Shown: positions 1 to 12,199 of the stretch, piece after piece
Numbering within the stretch: position 1 is the first letter of the stretch
Layout of the letters: every line of letters begins with the position of its first letter
Source of the DNA: Desmodesmus armatus
Lineage: Eukaryota > Chlorophyta > Chlorophyceae > Sphaeropleales > Scenedesmaceae
NCBI GenBank assembly: GCA_007449985.2
Contig: VIIQ02000117.1
Coordinates: 72,001-136,000 of the forward strand
Direction: 5' to 3'
DNA length: 64,000 nt
The notes under the pieces: model-generated
Told to the model about the DNA's origin: nothing
Database searches by the model: none
The model's input: the letters and a program-made list of their open reading frames with translations, nothing else
Made by a program: the position numbers and the translations under genes

Positions 1-55
1 CCCCTTACCTTTCAAGCGGTTGTATAGCGTTTGACGATTCGCAATCAGCACCAAA

Positions 56-3000
56 ATGGCAATGACCATGCGTGTTCAGCGCCAGGCTGGTCTGGCTCGT
101 GCCCAGCCAGCCAAGGTGCGCGTCACTCGCCGCCGCTGCGTGGTCGTGAATGCCGAGAAGAAGAGCGTCGGTGATCTGACTGATGCCGACCTCAAGGGCA
201 AGGCCGTGTTCGTCAGGGCTGGTGAGCATCCATGCAGCTGCAATTGTTGCCGGGAGTGGCACCGATTGGGGGTGTTTGGATGCAATTGATAATTCGCAGA
301 GACACAGGCCAGATGCTGCGCTGCACGTAGTGCTGGGGGTTGAAGGCTGTTGAGATTGTTGTTGGCTTGCCTGCCCATCCCAATTGCTGTGTGCATTCAT
401 GCTGATCTGGCCCGGATGATGTTGTCTCGTGTGTCTGCAGACCTGAACGTGCCCCTGGACAAGGAGCAGAAGATCACAGACGACACCCGCATTCGTGCTG
501 CTGTGCCCACCCTCAAGTACCTGCTGGACAAGGGTGCCAAGGTCCTGCTGACCTCTCACCTGGTGCGTTTACTGCTCTTTTCAGCAAATTATGGGCAGCA
601 ACGGCAGCAGGGCCATCCAACTGCGCACCGAACACTTCCGCGCGGCGATTGGCGACCTGACTAGTGACTTCTTGCACTCTGGACCGTGCACGCTTTGACG
701 CACCTTTCTTTGTTGTTTGTAATACAGGGCCGCCCCAAGTCTGGCCCCGAGGACAAGTTCAGGCTGACCCCCGTGGCACCCCGCCTGTCTGAGCTGCTGG
801 GCAAGCCCGTGAGTATTCCATGATGCCCGCCCTAACAGCAGCTGCTCCTCTGATAGTCATGCAGTAAAGATCAGTCAAAGTGTGCTTGTGCAGCCATGGC
901 TGTTGTGCTCATGCAGCAGGGTGTCAGGCCTGGTTGTTGGGCGGTCCCTGGTTGGACGCTGGAGCCTGCTGTAAGAGCTGTTTGCTTGTGCGTGTGTGCT
1001 TCGCTCAACAGGTGAAGAAGCTGAACGACTGCATTGGTGAGGAGGTGGAGAAGGCAGTGAAGGACGCAAAGGAGGGCGAGGTAGGTCCCTGGGGGCACAG
1101 CAGGGTACGGTGCACATGTGGGGTTGTTGGAATGCCTGGCACGTCTGTGCTGCTGCATTGAACAACTGGCAGCATGCACACCAGCTGCATTGTGCTGAAC
1201 TGATAGGCTCTGATCATGGTCCATACTTTGTGTACTACGTCGTGCCAGCACATCGACACAGTGACTACAGGCTTTCAGTGCCTCTTGCACACCAGATTAT
1301 GGCTGGTTGATTGCGCAGTGTGCACAGCAGTGCTGACAATCATGCATTAGGCGCTGTGAGGACAGGCCATCTGTGCAAGGTGACGGAATTGCTGGCTTCC
1401 AGGTGCATACCACCAGTTCCTGAGTGGTGGTGGCCACAGCCTGCATCATTCCCTGTCAACAGATCAAGTGCAACGTACTGCATGTGCTGACAATGCCCCT
1501 TCCCGCTGCTCCCTACTGCTTGCTGTTTGCTGCTTTGTCCTGCTGTCCTGCAGCTGCTGCTGCTGGAGAACGTGCGCTTCTACAAGGAGGAGGAGAAGAA
1601 CGATGCAGAGTTCGCCAAGAAGGTGCGGCAAACACACCCCAAGTACTCATTTGAGTGCCTTCTGATGGCAGCGATGGGCACACATTGCAGTTGTGTGCGT
1701 TTATCATAGAGAGGGGGGGGGGGGCAGGGAAGTCAGAATAGACTCAGACACCAGCGCGTGCTGACTATGATAGACTTCAATTCATTGATCCAACAGGCCC
1801 CAATTTGAAAGGATTCGGGGTCACAAGGCTGTGCATTGCATGAGGGTGGGCTGCCAGAGAGTGCTGTAGCAGCTCGGTTGCATTTGCTGAGTGTCAGCGC
1901 TGAGTCAGCACCACATGACACCGCCTGTAGTGATGAGATGCCTACAGGCAGGCAGACCAGTAAAGCTGTGTCCGCTCTTGAAGCTGTCAGCACCATCTGC
2001 CACCTCTGTCGAGCGCAGTGGCTGACAAGTTGTGTGCATCCCTGCCGTTGCCGTGTTTCGCCCTGCAGCTGGCTGCCAACGCCGACGTGTACGTGAACGA
2101 CGCCTTCGGTACCGCTCACCGCGCCCACGCCTCCACCGAGGGTGTGACCAAGTTCCTGAAGCCCTCCGTCTCTGGCTTCCTGCTGCAGAAGGTGAGGCAC
2201 TGCGCATGTATGGAGGGAGGCACCATGCATTTTTGGATATATGAAAATGGGTGGCAACAGGCAGAAGATTAGGAGCAGCTTGTGGTGTGACTTGGTGTGC
2301 CGGGAAACACAGCCATTGGTGTGGGGGTGGGGCCATTTGGCGAGATGGGGTTGTGTGCACAAGTGACAGTGGGGAGTGCGTTGTGGGCAGGCAGCGCATT
2401 GTGCAGGGGGCCCTGAGGTTGGCAGCATGACAGCAGCAGGAGGTTGGGGAAGCCGTTGCCGCGTTGGGAACTGTTCTTTGGCGTGAGAGGTGTGTCAGCT
2501 GAGAGGCCGTGAGTGTTGGCGCTAGCCCTGGACGCATGCTGGAGCAGCTTTTGGGATGACAGCCACCTCCTAAGGGCAGCCAGGGACATGCTTCGGCAGC
2601 ATCCTCTGCCTGGGCGAAGGATCCCCACTCATACATCAGTCCGCATTGCTGTGCATGCATGAAGGAGCCTTGCCAGATCGCACAATCACTCAATCTGCTG
2701 CTGCTGCTGCTGCTGGTCTTCCTTGTGTAGGAGCTTGACTACCTTGATGGCGCCGTGTCCCAGCCCAAGCGCCCCTTCTGCGCCATTGTTGGTGGCAGCA
2801 AGGTGTCCAGCAAGATCACAGTCATCGAGTCCCTGCTCAACAAGGTCGATGTCCTGATCATCGGGTGAGCACCGGCTGTCTCTGGCATGGTGGGGTGTGT
2901 TGTCAACGCTGAGTAAGCATGGATACCAGGGATGCACTCCTCACTCTGTGTGTGTGTTGCTGCTGCTGCAGTGGTGGCATGGTGTTCACCTTCTACAAGG

Positions 3001-5187
3001 CTCGCGGCCTGGGTGTTGGCTCCTCCCTTGTTGAGGAGGACCAGCTGGAGCTGGCAAAGAAGCTGGAGAAGATTGCCAAGGAGAAGGGAGTCAAGGTGAG
3101 GGAGGGCAGAGGGGGGAGGCAAAATGGCAAGGGCCAGGGGGCATAACTGGTTTTCTGGGTAGTTTCCTACCAAGGACGCGCTTGATTAGGTACAAGGAGG
3201 GAGAGGGCAGGCAGAGAGAGAGAGAGAGAGTGGGGTTCTGGGCAGAGTATAATGTCGGCAGCGCAGGTGTGTTTGAATGCGGCTTTGATGGGACTGGGAG
3301 TGCCGTCATCCTGCTGGCAGTGCACAGCCTGTCGGAAGTGCACGGCGTATCAGTTGCCAAGTTGTGAATCCAGCAGGCAGTGTACTGGTGTATGACTTGC
3401 ACAACCCAGCAGTGAGGCTGTTATCTGACGCAAGCTGCCTGCTGCACTTTGCATGCCTGGCATTGCGTGACCGCCTCTGCTCTGCATGTGTGCCTGCGTC
3501 CTTGCTGCAGCTGCTGCTGCCCACCGATGTGGTCATCGCCGACAAGTTCGACCCCAACGCCAACACACAGACCGTCAGCGCAGAGGCCATCCCCGACGGC
3601 TGGATGGTAAGTGTTCACACCACTTTTGTTTGGCTTTGGTTGCTTTAGTTTTGTTCGTGTTCATTGTTGGAGCACATTGTGCCTTGCGGCAGCCCAAGTG
3701 CCGATACGAAGACACAGCAGCAGAACCATACTCAGCCTCTTGAGACCCTTTGGTGTACAATGTGTGTTGGTGTACACATCGCAGCAATCAGCACAGCACA
3801 GCCCAATTGCCTTCAAGACGGGCTCAGCCACCTGCCCCTTGGAGCTGCTGCCTGTAACTCACAAGCCAGTTCATGCCATTCAAGACACAGTAGCAAGACC
3901 ACACTCAGCCTCTTGCGTCAAGGATTACACCGAGAGACCTTTGTGTCATTTGGCATATGATGCGGTGTGGGCATTGCAGCAATCTCAGCACAGGGCTGTC
4001 TGCAGGCGTCACAGCGCACACAGCATCATGTAGGATTTTGCTATGTGCCTCCTCCTGCTGCTGCAACCCTGCGTGTGTCTTCCTGCTGCTCCCTTTTGTG
4101 TTGTGCACAGGGTCTGGACATTGGTCCTGACAGCATCAAGTCCTTCTCTGATGCCCTGAAGGAGTGCAAGACCGTCGTCTGGAACGGCCCCATGGGTGTG
4201 TTCGAGTTCGACAAGTTCGCCAAGGGTACCATGGTGAGCCGCACAGCGCTAGTTCCTGGACCACAGCAACTGCATCATGGGCCAGCCCCAGATACCGCTT
4301 GCAGTCGTTGTCGTGTCGGGTATTGAAATTAGGTCACAACAATACACAACATGTTTGACAATAGGTGGTCAAAACATGGTCAGCTTCGCATCGTGCAGTG
4401 CGACTGCTGAAGTCAAGCCCTGATCACTGTGGTCCTTGTACAAAAGGACAGACTTGCTGCGTTGGCACACATAGGGCTCAACATGCAGCCTTGCATCCTG
4501 CAAAACTTGGGCTGACTGTGGTGTGTGTCTTGTGTCTGTGCTGGGCGCGTGTGTGTGTCTGTGTTGCTCAGGCCATTGCTGACCTGCTGGCTGAGCTGAC
4601 CCCCAAGGGCTGCGTCACCATCATCGGTGGTGGTGACTCCGTTGCCGCTGTTGAGAAGGCAGGCAAGGCAGAGCAGATGAGCCACATTTCCACAGGTGCG
4701 GCCGGCAGACAGCGGGCTTGGGACCAGGGCATGCATACTGTGGTGTGGGTGCTGTGCAGCTCGTGCATTTTACCCGCCGAGAATGCCCAGCCCATGCAGT
4801 GTTCTTGAGCGTGCAAACTTGGCCCGTGCCATCAGGCAGGTGCGCCAATATTGACTGGTCACTGTCAACATCGGCGCACCTGTCTGAAGGTATGGGCCCA
4901 GCTTGCATGCTCATGAGCACGTGCAGTCTGTGTGGCATGCATTCCAGGCATGGTGGGTCTGTTATGTTTGAGGTGACTGTGTTGTGCTAGAGGTGCCTGC
5001 GGATCAAATTGTGCGGACTGCACCGTGCTGTGCTGTGCTGTGCTTCGGGTGATGGTGCCTCTCTTGTGTCTTCTGATCAAAATGTGCTAACTGCTCTGTG
5101 CTGTGCTGTGCTTCAGGTGGTGGTGCTTCCCTGGAGCTGCTGGAGGGCAAGGTGCTGCCCGGTGTGGCTGCCCTGGACGAGAAGTAA
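56..5187 (+). CDS. PGK1: chloroplast phosphoglycerate kinase (12 exons)
   Basis: Phosphoglycerate kinase interconverts 1,3-bisphosphoglycerate + ADP and 3-phosphoglycerate + ATP; a plastid copy serves the Calvin cycle. Exons read in frame: 56-221, 441-562, 728-808, 1012-1080, 1554-1622, 2069-2191, 2731-2864, 2972-3095, 3511-3606, 4111-4233, 4572-4695, 5117-5187, giving 433 aa. The first ~30 residues are rich in Arg, Ala and Val and lack acids, as expected of a transit peptide. Family motifs follow in order: DLNVPLD and TDDTRIRAA, the LTSHLGRPK loop, [31 protein letters not shown], the hinge stretch [12 protein letters not shown] and the nucleotide-binding IGGGDSVAA, then HISTGGGASLE. No core segment is missing. 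All introns are GT-AG, with GTGAGT- or GTGCGT-type donors. The gene stands alone; a phospholipase gene converges on it from the other strand. Confidence 0.97.
3709..4003. repeat. degenerate tandem duplication in PGK intron 9
   Basis: Two related blocks (about 3709-3803 and 3883-4003) share stretches such as CACTCAGCCTCTTG-type text and ATTGCAGCAATC-type text with insertions between. They lie inside the intron between the ATPDGWM-type exon and the GLDIGPDS exon and do not affect coding. Confidence 0.45.
4999..5136 (+). repeat. duplicated splice-acceptor region of PGK exon 12
   Basis: A ~72-base unit occurs twice in tandem. The second copy (about 5071-5136) contains the functional acceptor CTTCAG followed by GTGGTGGTGCTTCC, the start of the last exon. 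The first copy (about 4999-5070) has CTTCGG followed by GTGATGGTGCCTCT, so the acceptor AG has become GG. Both copies share a GTGCTGTGCTGTGCTT run before the junction. Confidence 0.75.
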
Positions 5188-6022
5188 ACCGCTTCTCACC
5201 CAAACAGTCACTAAACCCCAAGCCCTACCCTGGGTTTTGTCGTCACAGCCTTGCTAAACCGCAGCTGAGAGCCGGAGCCCTGAACTTTGGGCGTCTGGGC
5301 AGGCGTGGTGTTGCAGGTTGGGATCAAACGAGCAGCGGGATGCAGGAATGAGCAGCTGGCTGGACGCGTTGAGGTTTAAATCGAGACGCTGTCTGGGTTT
5401 TTACACGCTGGGCTTTTGGCAGCTGCCCACAGCAGATGCATTCATGACTTGTCAACACTTGTGCATGGCTATACATCCAATGCACGATGGTTGTGTGTGA
5501 CATCTTTGAGAGAAGAGTGACAGAAGTGAGCAGAGGGTTGTGTGTGTGTGTGTGTTGTTGCTGTTCTGTGTGTGTACGGCATGTGGCACCAAGCGCAGCC
5601 TTGCGGCTTGTGCTGGTGCTCACATTGCACCATCGATGGCAGGGGTTGATTTGTAACTCACTGCACCTACACAGGCAGGAGTTTGACCTTGGGCTATGAG
5701 GATGACATGCTGTTCTGTGAGCCAAGAGATTACTGGGCATTGGCAGGGGATACTAAACTAGGCAAGCAAAGCGATGCAGCTACGCATGGACAGTTCAGAA
5801 CAGCACAGCTGCTGACAACAGGCGCTGTGACTGGCACTGGCAGCATCTTGTGCCACAGAACTGCAGGGTCTACTATCTCGGCCATCAGTGACAATTAGCA
5901 ACATGCTGGCTGTGTGACTGACAGACAGAATTCTATGATTGAAAAGAGACTGGCGCATACATTACTCAAAAGCAGCATAGACTCCCACGACTTCTTCACA
6001 TCAGACCCCTTCTCTCCGTTCT
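5188..6022. other. PGK 3' UTR and convergent intergenic region
   Basis: No convincing coding exon is visible. It should contain the PGK 3' UTR and the 3' UTR of the minus-strand phospholipase gene, which converge here. A short GT-rich run occurs around 5540-5575. Confidence 0.5.
5652..5656 (+). terminator. candidate PGK polyadenylation signal TGTAA
   Basis: TGTAA is the usual poly(A) signal of chlorophyte algae. This copy lies 465 bases after the PGK stop and is the first good candidate seen there. The assignment rests on motif and position only. Confidence 0.3.
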
Positions 6023-9000
6023 TTACATGAACCGAAAGCACATGCAGCCTTCAGAGCTCGTGCCATCAGCCACCACAGCACTCCTGCCATGCCCTGAGGA
6101 CTCCCCACCCAGATAATGCATCAAATCCGGCGGCACATCTACCAGCATCGGCAAACTGTCCACACTCTGCTGCAGCCACTGCACTGCAGGACGACCCCCT
6201 GCCCCAACACCACCTCCTGAGCTGCTGCCAACCTCTCCTGCAGGTGACTGTGTCGGTGTTGATGTGCCCACAAGGGACGTGAGGTTCTGCACATGCTCCG
6301 CAGTAAGGCCTATGTGCTGCGCCCAGGCCAGCGCATCTCTCCTGCCGCGTTCAAACAGCATGTGCAGCACGCCTGCAGGCTGGGGGTGCATCACCAGGCT
6401 GTTGGACTCCTTGTAGGACCTGTCACAGGGAGGTGCGAGGCATGCGAGTCACACTCGCAGCAGTGAGGACCTGTTGCACACATGCTGAGCCCATAGCTAA
6501 CAAGGACAAGAAGCTCACGCAATGCTGGCGGCTATCACTGTACACAACACGAGGCCCCGTGCGGCCGCCACAGCACAGCTTTCACTGACAATTACACACC
6601 CGTCAGCTCCAGCAGGCAGAAGCTGCTCTTACCCCATACCTCAACTGTTTGCCGGAGACTTGCTGCACGAAAAATATACCTAAGCTGCCCAGGATAGCTC
6701 CTCATGTGAGGAGCCGCAGGCCCAGCAGCTGTGGCTGTGGCTCATGACCTGCTGGAGGTACTGCTGTCCTCTCTCACACATGCGTGATAGTCTGAATATC
6801 CTTGTAGGGCGATTATCTGTGTGCGTTCTAGCATTGCTTGCATGTGACTGGCATATATTCTTGACATTCGCACCTGGAGTAGGGCCATGGTCTGCCGTAC
6901 AGCCCAGGGCTGATGGCGATGGCCTCCTGCAGGGGTGGCTTCATGAGCAGCCTGTAGGGCCATGGCCGCTTGAACAGCTGGCTGGGCACGGGGTAGATGA
7001 TCAGGGTGTGGTCGACGCCAGGGATAGCAGGGCACGGGTCGCGCAAGCCTGCGACGCATGATGTGTGTGTCCGACCAGAGTGTCCAACAACGTCAAGTAA
7101 GGCAGCGGAGGCATGACGAATGCAATACAGTGTGTCAACACCTGACAGAAACATCCAAAAGTGTGGCATAGGGCAGGAGGCTGAGCCAGCCCCATTGGTG
7201 GCACCAGGATTGTCACAATCGCTACGCAGCAGTCACTACAGTAGTCACTCAACGATACGAATGATTCAGTAAGTACTAACAATCCGGGCCCCTGAGTCAC
7301 TCTGTACTCCACCCCACTGCTGTCTTGGCAAGGGACAGCGCTAGCGCCCGTTGACGAATCAGGCTCAGGCGACAGCTGAAGGTGTCAACGAGCGCTGGCC
7401 TGACTGAACAGCTGGGGTCAGGATCTGCACAACTTATCAAGCCAGCCGCACCAGCCTTCTGACTTAGCAGGTGCTGTTGATGATGCCGCTTGAGGGCTCG
7501 GAATCTGGCAAGCAGCATGGAGGCTTACCGGAGTCAACGTACGTGTGGCCCTGTAGCGTGCCAGCAGTGATCCACCAGATGTCCCTGGGATGTGGGCACC
7601 AGTCAGCAAGGCATCCAGCAGGTCTGCATTGCTGCTGTAGCCCCCTGTGCAGCAATGCATTGAGCACGAGCGGCAGCAGCAGCAGCAATGCGCCAATATT
7701 CATCGCATCACAGAAGAGTGCACTGTCACTGCTGAGCTGAGCTTGGCAAGGGCAGCAAGCAAGCCAGCGGGCTGTTGGTCGGTGAGGCAAGTAACTGGCA
7801 TGGATACATGCACCCAGTCTGTGGCGTGATGGCATAGCGCTGTTGGCACCGCTACCTCTCCATGGTGCTGAAAGCAGGTGTAGTACCGATTGTATTGTTT
7901 TGTTGAGGCTGGCGCTGGGGCTTGCTGCATGTGCTTCTTCAGGCAGCACAGTGGACCTCGTAGCTATAGATTGGAAATCCTAGGTACGGGTGATTTCAAC
8001 TGGAGCTGCTAAAGCCCAGTAAGCGCACTGCTCACCTACAAACACATCTGGTTGCAGGCATGCAGGGCAGCAAGGTCTCACCCGTGTGGCCCCCAGCACA
8101 CATGGCGGCCGCCTCATGCTGCTGCTGCTGCTGCCAGCAGTGCTCGTGCCAGCACACCCAGCGTGGTCACGAGCTTGGTCCAGTGGGTGGGTGATGTGGT
8201 AGTGTGCTTGAGTGTGGGTCACGCTGCTGCTGCACAGCTGGTAGGCGTCCGGTGGGAGTAGCTGCTGCATGTGTTGCTGCAGCACTCCCCGAAGCCGCCC
8301 TTTCTCACCGTGCTGAAGCAAGTCCTGCACAGACGGTTTGCAGATACACCCACAAGGGGGGTGTATCTGATTAGCTGGCACTGCAAGTGTGTTTAGCCAT
8401 GCTGATTAGCTGGTACTGCAAGTGTGTTTGGCTGCTCACCTGCTATGCATTGCAACACCACCTTCAGAATGCTGATTTGAACTGATGTTTAACCTTGATG
8501 AGCTGGCTGCGAGATGCAACCATCTTCAGGTGACCTAAAAAGCTGCACTGCAGCACCAGAGGTGTTGAATGCCTTGCGTCCCATACATCACATTGTACAG
8601 CGTCACCACAAGGCTGGTGTTTGAACATTCTTTCTGGTTTCACCTGCAGCCAGCAACTCAGTTGCTGCCTTGATTGGTTGAGGGGGGGTCTCACCTCTGC
8701 GACTGCAGTCAGTGCGCCCAGCACATCCAGCTGAGGCAGACAGCAGCGGCTGGCCACTGCAACAATGGCTCCAGCCGAGGCGCCTGCCAGAAGTACATGT
8801 GACACCACAACACCAAGAGCAAAGCTAAGCTCTGAAGAAGCTCTGAAGGTCAATGCTTATGTTTGTATGGGGCTGCCAGCCCCAGTAGTACTCAATTGGA
8901 TCAAAGCAAGGCGCTTAGGTGCCTGGCCACAAGGGGCTCATCAGTGCTCCTGATTGCAGCCAAACCAGGTGGGCACACAATGCAGTGCTGTTGCCAACTG

Positions 9001-9572
9001 CCTGGTTCCTGGCGCCTCCACTGCGCCGGCAGCATTGTTCGAAGCTCCACTATAGACCGTCTATAGGCTATCAATGCACACCGCATTGAGCTGCAGTGGG
9101 TGGTGAAGTGCCATGTCACAGCACACCGCAAGCAATGCAACTTGCCAAGTTGAGGAGTCAGCTTGGGCTGCACACCTGCGACTGGGGTGTGGGGACCCAG
9201 CAAGCCCAGCTCCTGCAAGATCTGTGCTGCTCCCAGTTGGTATGAAGCACCAAACGCAGCCCCACTGAAACAGACACCAAGTTTGCCCGCCTGCGCAGCT
9301 GCCAGGGTGGCGTGTAACAGCCTGCTGCTGCCGCCATCACTGCTCTGCTGCTGCTCTGCCTGCGCCTCGGCGTTGAAATTCCACACTGCTCGCATTCTAT
9401 ACCAGTTACTTTGCGTTGTTGCAATTGCTGCTGCAGTCCAAAGAATCTCTAGAGGCGAATCCAGCAGAAACTGACGTCGACAGAGTGAGTCAACACCTCG
9501 TGACAATGACACGATTGCGCGGAACGAGGCGTACATAGGCATCACGCTCTCGACAACGCTCAGACACGGCAC
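6023..9572 (-). CDS. patatin-like phospholipase, plausible gene with one apparent frameshift
   Basis: Patatin-like phospholipases are Ser-Asp dyad acyl hydrolases of membrane or storage lipids. Exons recognised, in transcript order: 9572 (or Met at 9394) to 9176, 8783-8695, 8324 to about 8034, 7644-7529, 7048-6874, 6419-6023. The first carries the oxyanion-type segment GVCFSGAAFGASYQLG. The second carries the nucleophile elbow GASAG. The third has GRLRGVLQQH and LLPPDAYQLC. The fourth reads ADLLDALLTGAHIP and then, one frame over, HTYVDSG, the catalytic-Asp region. The fifth reads GVDHTLIIYPVP and AISPGLYGRPWPYS. Splice sites around exons 1, 2, 5 and 6 are canonical. The change of frame between the LLARYR and GHTYVDSG segments is either a real frameshift, a sequence error or an unseen splice. 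The internal structure of exon 3 is uncertain. The 5' end overlaps the promoter block of the neighbouring plus-strand gene. Confidence 0.65.
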
Positions 9573-9610
9573 ATCTTTCTAATCATCAACAACCTTTCTA
9601 CTTCGCAATC
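9478..9610 (+). promoter_or_regulatory. conserved upstream block, secreted-family gene A
   Basis: This block is nearly identical to the regions before genes B and C. It contains GAGTGAGTCAACACCTCGT (with the palindromic TGAGTCA core typical of bZIP sites), CGTACATA-type text and CATCACGCTCTC, then reaches the start codon within about 130 bases. The shared sequence ends at the gene, which suggests a common promoter and 5' UTR. It also overlaps the first exon or leader of the divergent phospholipase gene. Confidence 0.6.
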
Positions 9611-11372
9611 ATGAAGACCGCAGTCTTGGTGCTCCTCTCCGCTGCTGCGGTTGTGCTGTTCCTGGCACCAGCAGCAGAGGCCCAGGCACGAGCAGTAGAT
9701 GCCGCAACTCTCACGTTGCAGGTGAGCATGCGCGCTTGCTCCGGTCGAATGAGGCCCCTCTGTCACCCGTCAGTTGGGCGGATGTGCTCTGCTCTTCTCC
9801 CTGTGTACACCCAATCTTACCATACATGCGCTTTGTTTGCCTCTGTTGCAGTTTGACAACAGTCTGAGCACGGTGAGTGCCTAGGGACAGTATGAGCTTG
9901 CTTTGTCGGGTGCACGTTGCACAGAGCATGCTGCCAGCCTGATGTGGACCCTCTCTCAGTCTGCTGGTCAGCTCTGACCGATATCTGTGCAACAGCGGGA
10001 CCCGAACAGGCATGCATGTGCCAGACACTTGCACACGGTCATGCTGGCCTTGGTATACACCTCTGCTGGCCAATCACTGCTCTCCCAGTCAATCAAGGGC
10101 AGCGCAATAGTATTTATGATCATGGTATATCCGTTGTGCATGCGCATGCATGCAAGCACACCTCCTGTAGCGTAGATCTGCAACTGCTCATCCCTGATCG
10201 ACCTTTTCTGTGTGCATGGCAGGTTACGGACGATAAGAGGCAGGCGGTCATCAACGCCTTGGCCACCAACGTCTTCCTTGTGCCTGCAGGACAGGTGAGA
10301 CGCACGAGATATGCTTGACGGCAATGCACGCCTGCAGCGACATGCGATGGTAGCTTGAGTGTAACATGTATGGTGCGTGTGCGGTCCAGAGCAAAACCTC
10401 CAGCATGCATGTCCACAAGCAAGTCTAGATTTCAAGACAAAGCCGCACAAGACAAAGCCGCACAATTGAATTGGAGACATCGCAATGTCTGCACACTGTC
10501 ACATTGGCAATGCATGTGTGTACGTACGTATGTATACATGTGACAATGTGCTATGCACCCTTGACGTAGTCTGCCAGGGCCATCGCAATAACTCAGCACC
10601 AAGAGTCTAAGCATTGTGACTAAAATGCATGTCAAACAATGCGCATTGGGCATGTGTCTGGCACGGATGACCCGGTGCTGCATTGCCCCCGAGACAACAA
10701 TGCGGTAGTCCTGCTGACTGGCAGATGGTTGGCACCAGCCCTGACCCCTCCTTGTTTCATTATTGCCCCGCGCAGGTGACCTACGTGTCAGGCCTCAACC
10801 AGGGTGGCTTGGTGACCAGGCAGTCAGTTGCCATTTTTAGGGCTGTGGGCCCCACCACCAACAGGAGGACCGTGCTTGCAAACTGCCAGGAGAACACCAG
10901 GAGTCGCCTGCTGGGCCTGAGGGACTCCAAGGCTGTTGACGCAGTCGAGGAGGCAACCGACACCTGGTGGCCCAGTAAGTTGATGCCACCAAAGTTTGGT
11001 GCTTTGACTTGCGGGCATGCTCAAGCCTGGGCCTTCGCATCGTAAGGCTAGTTGGGAAGCGCTCCTCTGCGCCTCAGGCGTCTTGAGGTTGACTAGGGCG
11101 GACAGCTGGTGCCCCTGGGCTGATTGGGAATCCCTCATCATCATGGTAGTACCACCATGGCTGCCAGCTGATGGCGCTGACTCAAGAAACACAACATCCT
11201 GATGCCCTGCCCAACAGCCTACACTGCCACGGTGGCATTGTCAACGCCACTAGTGCTCAGGCTGTCATTGCCAAGCTAGCAGACTGACTGTGCTGCTGTC
11301 CGTTGCATATCTTTGTGTGCTGCAGACGACAAGGTGGAAATTGAAGAGGCAACCTGCGCCCAGGCAACATAA
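9611..11372 (+). CDS. small secreted protein, tandem family copy A (5 exons)
   Basis: Exons 9611-9721, 9852-9872, 10223-10294, 10776-10974 and 11326-11372 give 149 aa. Residues 1-25 form a clear signal peptide (MKTAVLVLLSAAAVVLFLAP, then AEAQ). Exon 2 is a 21-base microexon (FDNSLST). The mature part alternates strand-like and helix-like stretches: ATLTLQ, then KRQAVINALATNVFLVP, VTYVSGLNQ, SVAIFRAVGPTTN, and a last helix ending in DTWWP. Two cysteines (in LANCQ and ATCAQ) are kept in all four paralogs and may pair. I do not recognise the family; the strand-helix-strand-strand order is reminiscent of ferredoxin-like or SEA-like domains of algal secreted proteins, which is inference only. Gene B, 3.5 kb downstream, has the same structure. 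A TGTAA at 11732 may end the transcript. Confidence 0.85.
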
Positions 11373-11375
11373 GCT

Positions 11376-11575
11376 TGATCCTTGGTAGACAGCAGCTGTA
11401 CTGTGCAGAGCGTTTTTTTGCACCATGCGCTGGCTACTGTGTGAGACTTATCATAGTATGTGCACAAGAGCAGCCTGTTGTTGATCCTGGGCAGACAGCA
11501 GCTGCAGGGCGGTTTTTTGCACCATGAGCTGCCTACTGTGTGGTACTAATTATATGCACAAGCGCAGCCTGTTGA
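11376..11575 (+). repeat. tandem duplication in the 3' UTR of gene A
   Basis: Two ~100-base units (about 11376-11480 and 11481-11575) share TTGATCCT, GCAGACAGCAGCTG-type text, TTTTTTGCACCATG, CTACTGTGTG and GCAGCCTGTTG. Related sequence follows genes B and C once each. Confidence 0.7.
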
Positions 11576-12199
11576 CAACCTACCTGCAGCCCTTGTGCCA
11601 CGTTGCACATCATGTGTGTGGAAGGCTTCCAGTGTATCAAGATAGCTCATAGTGCTAAAAAGAAAGAAAGAATCCGATACACCCCGTCTGTATCGTAACG
11701 CCATAGGATTCCTCCCATTGGCCTCGTATCCTGTAAGGATGGCTCATCTCATGCATGCTCGAGGGCTAAGGCAATGGCACTCCTGGCCCCACTCACTCCC
11801 CAGGGGTACACCTGGGGGCCTTCGACACCCACCGAAATTCAGGTCGGAGTGTTGTTCGACATGGGAGCTTGGATGCTGTAAGGTATCACCCAGTGCTATA
11901 AGGCCAATCGCCGATCAGTGGGGTCCTGTGGCCCACTGACGTGATAAGATGCTGAATCAGCTGGCTAACAACCAGGCCTTGTGACACAGGCTTGCTATGG
12001 CTGGGACAGGGTATTTGCGTCACATCGTCCAAGTTGTGGGTGGTTGGCTGTTGGGGAGGTCTGTACTATGTAACATCATAATGTTGTGTGGAAAGACATA
12101 CCATTGGTAGGCTGTTGTTGCAACTGCAGAGCAACTGTAGCCTTGGTGAGCAGGCCATCTCATACCTGCAAACGTCGCAGGTATAAAATGGGTGAATTG
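11576..12199. other. 3' flank of gene A, no gene seen
   Basis: Non-coding as far as can be seen. It contains blocks (for example around 11925-12060: GTGGCCCACTGA, GACACAGGCTTGCTATGGCTG, GTGGGTGGTTGGCTGT) that recur after gene B (15520-15760) and after gene C (19055-19200), so the duplicated unit extends well past the coding region. Confidence 0.6.

Noticed and set aside
8901..9572. Single 223-residue open frame as a complete protein
   Set aside because: Only the part down to 9176 matches the phospholipase family; a donor there and the next exon at 8783 continue the gene, so the rest of the frame is intron read-through.
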